64,000 nucleotides of DNA from Primula veris (taxonomy: Eukaryota > Streptophyta > Magnoliopsida > Ericales > Primulaceae), in contig OY821743.1 of assembly GCA_963682055.1 (NCBI GenBank), positions 29,250,702-29,314,701 on the forward strand, given 5' to 3'. Each line of letters starts with the position of its first letter. Within the stretch, counting starts at the first letter, position 1. The position numbers and the translations under genes are program-made. The notes beneath the pieces are model-generated. The model was not told where the DNA came from, ran no database searches, and saw only the letters and a program-made list of their open reading frames with translations. Shown in pieces: positions 55,687 to 64,000 of the stretch.

Positions 55687-58600
55687 CCGGAAACCGATGT
55701 CTCCGGCGGAAGAACATGACGGCCGGCCGTGGCACGGACGAGGATCTCCGACCCATTTCTAGGGTTCCGATCAAATCACCACCCGATAATTTGCCTATTT
55801 TAGGGCTAGATTTATTCGCACAGGCTCGAAAGGCGTTATCGGAGAGGTCCCCTTTCGACGATAAAGTTGAGGATCAGGTATCGAAATCCGCTAATTTACC
55901 TACCGAATTATCGAATTTATTGAATATTAAAGCGGATAATAATAGAAGAAATAGGAAAGTTCGTCCTGGGCCTCCTCCGAAGCAGCTGAATAAGAGGGCG
56001 ATTTGGGACGACACCGAAGGGTATTTCCGTAATTTTAGTATCGATGACGTGGAGGAGCTTCAGAAGCTATGTTCGTTACGGTTTTTAGATAAAAAGTGGT
56101 TTTTACTCCCTAGGGTCCAACAATCAGATTTCGATTTAGAAAAGTCTAGTTTGGAAAATGGAAATAGTTTGGAAAATGGAAATGTGGTTATTAAAGAGGA
56201 AGTTAAGAAAGAGTTGGTTTGTGAAGAATCGGCGGAAAAAATAGATAAATTGATTAAGGAAACGAATGTTATTGTTAGAGAAGAAAATGGGTGCTTTTCT
56301 AGTGGGATAGAGTGGCTTTTAGGAGTTACGAATAAGATAAACCTCACTACGGAGCGGCCTTCGAAGAAACGTAAGCTTTTAGGTCGTGATGCGGGGCTCG
56401 AGAAGCTTCTTGTTTCACGTCCGATCAAAGGCTCACTCTTTCTATGCGACTATTGTTGCGTGGGTGACAATGGTGGCGAATCAAACCGGTTGATTGTGTG
56501 TAGTTCTTGTGATGTGGTGGTTCATCAAAAGTGTTACGGTGTACATGGTGATATCACAGGTTCTTGGTCTTGCAGTTGGTGTAAATCGAGTGATTTGGTT
56601 AGAAACCGTGACAGGCCTTGTGTTTTGTGTGCTAGTAAAGGTGGTGCTTTGAAACCCGTTAGGAGAGGGGGTAACGGAAGTGAAAACAGTGGGTATATGG
56701 ATTTTGCGCACTTGTTTTGTACTCAATGGGTGCCTGAGGTGTACATAGAAGATACGAAGACTGTGGAGCCTGTTATGAATATCGAGGGAATAAATGATAC
56801 TCGATTGAGATTGGTTTGTAATGTTTGCAAAGTGAAGTGTGGCGCTTGTGTTCGTTGCAGCAACGGTATGTTTGTTGCTTTCTTACTCCTCTTTACAGAA
56901 TCTAGATAAGTTGGATATGATATGATAGTGTTATAAGTAAAACCTCTATACAGTCATATTGTGGGGACCATGAAAAAATATTACTATAGGGAGGTTATTC
57001 CTATATAAAGTTTACATATTAAAAAAATGAAAAATATATGTATTTACATAATATTAGATATATATACATGGTTCATTATTAAGCTAAAACAAACAAATGA
57101 ATCTATCAAAAGTTTAGTTAAACAAATACATGTATGCAGAAAATTGCTTCATGGACAATAGATGTTAAGCCACGCACAATTGAGAATTGCTTTAAACATT
57201 GTAAAATTTGTACTTCTAATATCATTGAAATACAAGCTACAAATGAAATAAATGAAGAGAATCAAAGAGTAGCTACACAATTGAGTAATCAAATCACACA
57301 ACTTCACTATAATGACGAAATGGATATGGATGTTTTTCTCAATCATCCAAATGAACAACAAGTTGTGCAACTTTAACCGATGAAGAAATCGTTATTGGAA
57401 TTAGGCAAGATACAGAAGAAGATAACCCGGAGTATGATAGTATAGAAATACAAAAGGTTTCATGTCAAGAAGCTTTTAAAATGCTTGACAAGTTAGAAAT
57501 GTTTTGGCTTCAACAAGATGGTATCCATGTCGACGAGCTAGTATGGACGCGCAAGTTAAAATATGTGGTAGCAGCACAAAAAATTAAGTCATCATCGCAA
57601 ACAACCTTACATAAGTATTTTACATCATCATAAATTTATTGTAACTAGATATATATATATATATATTTTTGTAATGAAATGTATTTTATTCCTATAAAGA
57701 GGTGGATTTATAACTAACGGGACCATAAAAAACTACGGAATATGACAATAGAGTTTATTCCTATTTTGAACTGGTTCGAGTTGGGACCGGGATTTTTTAT
57801 TACTATAGAGAGGTTATTCCTATATGGAGTATTCTTATATAGAGGTTTTACTATCATTGATTACGATACTTTCTTGTTGCTTTCTGTTGTGTTTTAACTA
57901 AATAGAAGCTATTTAGAAGCTTTTCAAATGCGAGATTGTTCTTATTTATGGATATGTCAAATAAGCATCCATGTTAAACTTTATTTACAGTATTCTCCGG
58001 TACTGGTGGGATTTTTTCTTCAACTTTACTCATTGCCAATATACTTTGTATAGATGCAGATAATGATTAAGGTTTTTTTCACCTCGTTAGATGATGCGGC
58101 AGATTTAGGGAATTTTGAAATTGAGGTTTTGATTTCTAAAATTGTGAAGTTACTGTGGTCATCAAGGTCGATTATTTGTTCCCTCTCGATTGATTACCTT
58201 TGTGTTGACCTTTGACAAAGGAACCTTTATTTTTAAGCTGGCTACCTACTCTATCCTCCTAAGTTTAGTTTTAGCAAACAAACCAGGTCAAGTACCAGCC
58301 TTTTGAATATCTAAGTATCTAACACGGCCTGCAATTTGCATTACTGAGTTTTCGGGTGAGCTTGTCATTTAATAGAAAGAAAATTTCTAAATTCTGTGTA
58401 GGCAAGAAATGTATACTTGCAGATGATTTGGTTGAGTGGAATTACTCCCCTAGTTTATTTTTAAGCATACTTCTTCAGAAAGACTGAGAAAATGATGAAA
58501 AAGTTGAGACAGACCTATGCATATTTCTTGTTTAGGTAAAGGGTAAGTTGTATCATTTAGAGTTTTAGACCAATAAAAAGAATGTACAGATGTGACTTTT

Positions 58601-61600
58601 CCAGTGTGCTACAATATTGGTTACAAGAATCAGTAAACTGAATACTCCACACGGCTTTGACTCTAATAATTTATTTATCAATTCCAAGAGATTCAGACGG
58701 GGCCTAAAATTTCCTTGATTCCATCACGCAGTTTGGGTGCATCATTACTAATGGTGATGGATTCCTTCTTTATATTTATAGTCCGTGTAGGTGGTTAGTT
58801 TGGCCTAAAAAATGGTAAGAGTCGTTCTATCTAGTTATGGAATGGAGGATTCAGCTAGATCTTGAATGTACATGATTTCAAATCATGTTGAAGGGTATGC
58901 ACTTTCCTTGTCTATCGGAATTTAATCTACGTAGGAACAAATACCAGTTTGGTTTTTTTAGAACGCCCATTGAATGCCCCATTTCAAATTTTTTCACCAT
59001 CAATTTCCAATGAGAACCTTTCATTCAATTTAATGCTACTCCACTGACCGAGTATTAAAGTATTCTCTATTTATATTCGTAATGACCTGCAAAAATGCCC
59101 TTACCATCACCAAGGTGGTGGGTCATTATTGTAACCATATTCAGTCATTTTCTTGATTAGGATATGATTATTATAATTTGCTCTTTTAGTCTTAGCTCGA
59201 AAGTTCATTAATAAGTATAGTGCACTATTGCATTGAACTTGCTCAGGTAACCCACTAGGGCTAGCCTAGTGGGCGAAAACCCGCACTCTCAACTAGGAGG
59301 TGCAGGGTTTGAGTCTTATTAAGGGGGTATGTGTGATGCATTTGATCCTCTTAAATAAGATTTTTAAAAGAAAAAAGGAAAAAAAAAAAACTTGCTCATG
59401 TATATGCTTATTGTATTTTAAATTTAAGAAAAGGTAAACTATGGTATATTACAATATATCTTAAGGTTAGCAACCAAATATACTATTTGCACAAAGTAGG
59501 AAGGTTTAAAAGAAAAGGTATGTTGTTACTGAATTCAATCTCACGGGTCAAAAATAACTTCTACTGAAACTATGGGAGTACTAGTGCATTTGTCCTTGTT
59601 TCCTATTTCCTCTCTTATAAGCGACAAGCGTGATGAGAAAGTAGGAGAAAAAGGAGGCATGTCGAACCTTGTCTAAGTTTGTTTCCATAAAAAAGTATAA
59701 CTAGGTAAACTTTATTCGATTCAAGCTATTCTACACGATTACAATTACTAATAAGGTGAATAAGTTTATAAGTGGATAAAAAAGTATTTGAATAGTTAAT
59801 CACATTTCTGAATAAGTTTATATTTAGATTTGATTCTTACGATCGTAGTTGGACAAAAGTTTTTTGGTCCGGATCATGTAATATGTTAGTAAAGTAAAGT
59901 AGTGATGTACTTGTGTAGATGTTCTCAGCCTCAAAACTATTCATACTCAAATAGCCACTTTATTTTACACCTTTAAGGTTTTTTAAATTTAGGGTTATAA
60001 TGGACAAAGAACTAACTGTTTTGTTGTATTTTTGAAATAAATATGTTATATTTTCTAAACCGGGGATGATTAGTATGAAATTAATATTGTGGGAGCAAAT
60101 GGTTCTTTAACAAAACTACATTGCCTATCATTATATTTAGTGGTAATAGCATTTTGTCCTTACACCTCTTCTGGTGGCAAGCAGCTGAGGCTGAAGTTAA
60201 AGCAGGACAAACTAATAAAGCATGACAATCAAGTTGGAGAGGAGTATAAACAAGCATGTCAAAGCTAAGGTTTCAAAAGGCGTTGGGCGGGGTCTAGGCA
60301 GGGTCTGCCTGGCGCCTAACTAGCCGTTTAAGCCGCCTATTCCCCGCCTAACCTGATTTACTGCCTAGGCCCGCCTAATGCCTAGGCGCGTGGGCCCCGC
60401 CTAGCTCCTAATCACCGCTTAGGCGGTTGCCTAGACCGCTTTTTGAAACACTGGTAAAAGCTGGACTTATCATATGAGAGAGATGACAAGTTTCTTATTA
60501 TTGAGAGTCTGACCCCTTGCTTGTAGACTTTGCAAATGTTGTGGAAATTAGCTTTTCTTCAGCTACTTAGGGTTTGGTGTGAGAGTTCTAGTAACTTTGA
60601 GTTTCTCATTTCTAGTAATGTGAAGTTACTGAGATTGTCAAGGTTTAATGGTTTGTTGTTTCCTTTTGGTTTCTTTACACTTAGGTAGTGTCCTTAATAG
60701 TGAAACCTTTGTTTTACTTTATAGTGCTTTCAGCTGAAGTATATGTTAGCCTTATTGTTATGTTTTTTCCGGCCTAAAAGACAGAGATACTCCTTTTTAT
60801 TTCTTTAGTTAAGGAAACCGAAGTTGCCCTTGGTTAGAATCAAATAAGCTTGATAACTACTAGCTAGCAAGTACACCTTTTTAGCATTAGCCTTTGCCTC
60901 ATATAATGCTCACTCGTCTGATTGGCTTTATGTTTGGGTGACCTAAAGTAAGATTTTTCCTGTGTTGTGTTTGGGTGACCTAAAGTAAGATTTTTCCTGT
61001 GTAAGGAGACAATTTAACATGCTAGGAAATAGGAATATATGTTTACTGTAAATGAGATGTAGCCTGATTCTTGTGGTCATTTTATATTCATTTATTTTTG
61101 TATCATAGATCCAGATTTTCAGTTGTCTTTTCCGTCTATCTCCTTTATTTTTATTTCTGGGACTATAATTATTCTAGGATAGGTTCTCTTAGTTGGCTGT
61201 TATAGTTGTAGACACTTGCTGGTAACATTCTGCTTTTTTCCCTGTGTATATTTAGGAACTTGCAGAACTTCGCTCCATCCTATATGTGCAAGGGAAGCAG
61301 GGTACAGAATGGAGATATGGGGAAAGTTTGGTTGTAATGATGTAAGACATGTAGTTTTTTTCTTGAATATAATCTCTGAATTACTCCTATGATTATTTTA
61401 TATTGCCATGCTTTTCTGATACTCTTTCCACGTTTATTTAACAAAACAATTAAAACAAAAAATTATAGGTTGAGCTACGTGCATACTGCTCAAAACACTC
61501 AAAGGATCAGAACAGTGTTAACAACCAGCAATCGGAGCAACTATCTGTAGCAAGTGGCTCGGATTCTCATGATACCAATCATCAAAATGTGACATCATTG

Positions 61601-64000
61601 CCGAATAAACCAAATAAATTAACAATTAGCCGGAAAAATGGCGATAACGTTGGTGTGATCTTAGAAACAACCGACACTGAAAAACCGGAGGGTAATTTGC
61701 TGCATGAAGGACCAAATTCTAGATTTCAGGCTAAAGTTGACGAAGCTCAGCGGCCTGTTGGCACTTTAGAGAAAATTACTAACGATGATGTGAGCACCTC
61801 GGACTCTCCTGATTATGCCATGATACTAAAGAAGGTTGATAAAAATACGAATATTTGATATATCACATTTCTTATTGAATCAATTTTCATGAGTTTGAAT
61901 TTCCATCTTGCCAGCTAATTGATCGAGGAAAAGTCAATTTAAAGGTTGTTGCCTCCAAAATCGGCGTTTCACCAGATATATTGGCGTCCATCTCTTCAGT
62001 AATGCTTATTTTAACAAAATTCTTATAATTGAAGTCAATTTCTGAATGTTATAATTGTGTTTTTTGTGGTTCTCATCCTTGTTTCATATTTACAGGACAA
62101 CCATATGGCTCCTAATCTACGAAGCAAAGTAGTCACATGGCTTAGGGAGAATGCTCATATAGGCGTTTTGCAGAAAAAATTGAAACTAAGGATTAAATCA
62201 TCACTGACATCCAAGGACGACAATGGAGCTGTGGAAGATTCTAGCTCCGATTTGGCAGAATCGCTGGATGTTCCTGTAAATCCGGTATCACCTCAAAGAA
62301 GAACCAAAAGTAATATTAAAGTTTTGAAGGTTAACAAAGTGGCATCTTCAATCGACAGAGGAAATGGTGTTGTAGTAGGCATTGCGGCTAATGGTAGGGA
62401 TGATATCACTGAAGATGCAGATAGTTTAAGAAGAGGATCTCTGTCTGCTCTCCCTGAGAAGGTGAGTCCTTGTTAATTAGATAAGTATTGTTTTTACTTC
62501 TTTTCTTAAAAATGGAATTCTCCTTGAAGAAATTGGAAATTCAGAAACAAAAATTTGTGGGATATTTTCTGCTTCAAGAATATTTGGTCAGATATTTCAA
62601 GTTTTATTTATGTTGCCAATGTAATGTATCAATACTCTAATGTCTCAGTTACAGCAATGGATTGCCATGTTTATGAATGTTCCTTGTAGGATATAAAAAG
62701 TTAGAAACCACCACCACTTTTTAATATCTAAAAGAACAAGGCATAAACAGGTTTTGCTAGTTCTGTAATGGTGAGACTTCGATTTGTGTGTGTGTGTGTT
62801 CGCTAGTAAGGCCACTCTTTAATTCAAGTAGAAGACAGTGTTTACATTTTCGCGCTTAATCCTGATGCAGGACACCAATCCCAAAACACCGAACCCGATA
62901 TAGAACAAGAATCAAACCCAAAATAGTGATAAATTAACAATAAAATAACCCTCACCAAAGAGGGGATCTTTGAGCACCAAATTCAAATAACAAAAGAGTA
63001 CCAAACACTTTAAACTTGACCCAAATCCACCCTATACAAAATGAACTACAATGCTCCTATTTATAGGTGATTACATAGGAACTGAAAAGACTTCACATGG
63101 ACCTAAAATCACATTAAAGAAACCAAACTTAATGACACTTGGAAAATAGGAAAGGACTTGTAGGAAAATAAAAAAAACACTAATTAAATAAAGTCTTCAA
63201 AATATTTAATTGATCTTCTTGGTATCTGCATTAGATCGATCCCCTCTTCAGTGATGAGTTCAACATGTTAAGTCTTTAACGTTGTATTCCTTTCATTGCT
63301 CATTGGGCCGGAAGATTTCTGTAGTTGGATGGTAGTTTTAACTCGGCTAAACGTTCTGCTGACCGATCAAGTTTGAATGTAGCATAGCAAGGGATATTTG
63401 TAGTGTTTGTTGGACAGACAGGACAGCCTATTTTTTGGGGGGAGAGGGTGTTTTAAAGATCAACATACTGTTTATCAGGCACTCAGTCGGTTTTAATTTT
63501 TTAAATTATTTTAGCTGTTTGATAAAGCTTTTAGGAGTAAGTCATAATTATATTTTTTGTTCTATCTCTCTGGAGTTAGTTTCATGAACGTGCATGTGGG
63601 ATTACTACTCATCTGTGAATTGTTACTTCATTCATCAGGTTGTGTATCCTTTACTTTTACATAAATGGTATGTAGGTCTTCGTCTTTTACCGGAGCCTCT
63701 TGGCTCTTTTTATTAAACGAAATTTTTTTGACTAGGAACATATTGTATTAAAAGAAATTACAAGATTAAGAACTTAAAGAGAGGATTAAAACAAACAAGT
63801 AAACTAGGAGATGTGGAAGGAGAGAGAAAGGGGAAAGGAATTATAAACCTCTTACATTTTGCAATTCTCATCTTTATTGGTATGATGGTATCATTGCATA
63901 TTGGTGTACACTGTACTGTCATAACGTTTCAGTAGCTTTGGAAGCTTTAAATTGGAAGGAATGGGGTTCCTTTTCTCTTAATTTTGTTTGTTTTGTTTTT
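55683..64000 (+). CDS. PHD / extended-PHD finger protein, 5' part, runs off the window
   Basis: Five exons are seen: 55683-56865, 61256-61341, 61469-61834, 61915-61998, 62096-62461. GT-AG junctions and phases agree, giving 695 codons; the rest lies beyond 64000. The start MTGNRCLRRKNM fits the plant family. A nuclear signal-like PSKKRKLLG lies near 226-234. A C4HC3 PHD finger covers about 255-301 (LCDYC, VCSSCDVVVHQKC, CSWC). An extended zinc-binding ePHD of the JADE/BRPF type covers about 313-440 (RPCVLC, FAHLFC, VCNVCKVKCGACV, LHPICAREAG, AYCSKH). It would read histone tails in chromatin; the exact target is unknown. Intron 1 is 4.4 kb and contains a pogo remnant, a SINE and a GC-rich fold-back element. 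I recall the Arabidopsis relative as At1g77800. Confidence 0.88.
56935..57852 (+). mobile_element. Pogo/Emigrant-type DNA transposon remnant in PHD gene intron 1
   Basis: The ends are inverted: AGTAAAACCTCTATA at the left and, in reverse complement, AGTAAAACCTCTATA at the right. They match the Emigrant/Lemi1 pogo end as I know it (CAGTAAAACCTCTATA). Further inward on both sides lies ATTACTATAG(G/A)GAGGTTATTCC. The inside keeps only the C-terminal part of a plant pogo/Tigger transposase (57134 to about 57633), with one frame change near 57365. A TA target duplication could not be resolved. Confidence 0.8.
57134..57633 (+). pseudogene. C-terminal remnant of a pogo-like transposase
   Basis: The first frame (57134-57376, 80 aa) starts MQKIASWTIDVKPRTIENCF, like the 'W..V...TI.NCF.H' tail of plant Tigger/CENP-B-type transposases. 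After a one-base frame change near 57365 a second frame continues to the TAA at 57633 (QEAFKMLDKLEMFWLQQDG, ending QTTLHKYFTSS). The DNA-binding and DDE catalytic regions are absent, so it cannot move itself. Confidence 0.7.
59246..59388 (+). mobile_element. tRNA-derived SINE with target duplication, in PHD gene intron 1
   Basis: 143 bp. A box TAGCCTAGTGG (59262-59272) fits the pol III consensus exactly, B box GGTTTGAGTC (59306-59315) fits well, and the 3' end is A-rich. Flanks are the 10-bp duplication AACTTGCTCA (59236-59245 and 59389-59398). It is short for a SINE but complete. Confidence 0.85.
60267..60456. repeat. GC-rich fold-back element with CCTAGGCG words
   Basis: About 190 bases that are strikingly GC-rich in an AT-rich intron. 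The ends are imperfectly inverted (GGTTTCAAAAGGCG and CGCTTTTTGAAACAC), and the inside has many GCCTAGGC, CGCCTA and TAGGCG words that pair with each other. AAAGCT occurs just outside both ends (60261-60266 and 60457-60462), a possible target duplication. Similar 'GCCTAGGCG' repeats are widespread in plant genomes; class uncertain. Confidence 0.6.
60931..61002. repeat. 35-bp direct repeat, two copies 37 bases apart
   Basis: The segment TGTTTGGGTGACCTAAAGTA plus 15 further bases occurs at 60931-60965 and identically at 60968-61002, a recent local duplication in an intron. Confidence 0.9.
62863..63230 (-). mobile_element. Candidate solo LTR in the last visible intron of the PHD gene
   Basis: The segment begins TGATGCAGGACACCAA and ends TTGGTATCTGCA. 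In reverse complement it carries a promoter-like CTATAAATAGGAGC around 63055-63070. The internal text is unlike the flanking intron. I could not find a target duplication, so boundaries and class remain uncertain. Confidence 0.4.
63231..64000. other. Intron sequence to the window edge
   Basis: No further exon of the PHD gene is recognised after 62461. The stretch is AT-rich without clear features. Confidence 0.4.

Noticed and set aside
57134..57376. 80-aa frame as a host gene or alternative PHD exon
   Set aside because: It lies between pogo-type inverted ends and matches a transposase tail.
59262..59315. A and B boxes as a tRNA gene
   Set aside because: No cloverleaf or acceptor stem; the A-rich tail and the target duplication show a SINE.

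Overview
The window is nuclear DNA of a flowering plant, most likely a eudicot. It has AT-rich spacers, genes split by many GT-AG introns, plant-type proteins (a VPS9A Rab5 exchange factor, a beta-1,3-galactosyltransferase, a PHD-finger protein, an F-box/DUF295 relic) and plant transposons of several classes. I cannot name the species. Everything below was read by eye; no database search was run.

Layout. 1-2.3 kb (minus strand): the open end of an unidentified coding exon, preceded by three consecutive exons of a branched-chain aminotransferase gene that lacks both ends. 4.24-4.58 kb: a solo LTR with a 5-bp target duplication. 5.24-22.48 kb: one complete, recently inserted Ty3/gypsy element of the Tat type on the minus strand. 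Its 570-bp LTRs differ at only two bases I can see, and it has a GTATG target duplication, a primer binding site, gag-protease and pol with two RNase H domains. pol is intact; gag is broken by a stop and a frame change. The 10 kb between pol and the 3' LTR carry genes on the opposite strand: a spliced gene with a 'putative gypsy-type transposon' domain followed by coiled coils, a further coiled-coil reading frame, and five separate small coiled-coil genes, each with its own TATA box. An array of 86-bp tandem repeats lies between the converging pol and antisense units.

22.5-38 kb is mostly AT-rich spacer. It holds a dead F-box/DUF295 gene, two copies of one MITE family (one interrupted by a Stowaway-type MITE, with the empty site visible in the other copy), a direct duplication of about 0.7-1 kb, and a perfect 25-bp hairpin.

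38-64 kb holds three host genes on the plus strand. The first is a complete 11-exon beta-1,3-galactosyltransferase gene (393 aa) with a tandem TRIM retrotransposon array in intron 1. The second is a complete 5-exon VPS9A gene (473 aa). The third is the 5' part (five exons, 695 codons) of an extended-PHD-finger gene that runs off the right edge; its introns hold a pogo/Emigrant-type remnant, a tRNA-derived SINE and a GC-rich fold-back element. The first works in Golgi glycosylation, the second activates Rab5 GTPases on endosomes, and the third is a probable nuclear chromatin reader; nothing suggests that they act together.

The most unusual feature is the set of antisense, separately promoted coiled-coil genes inside the young Tat element.
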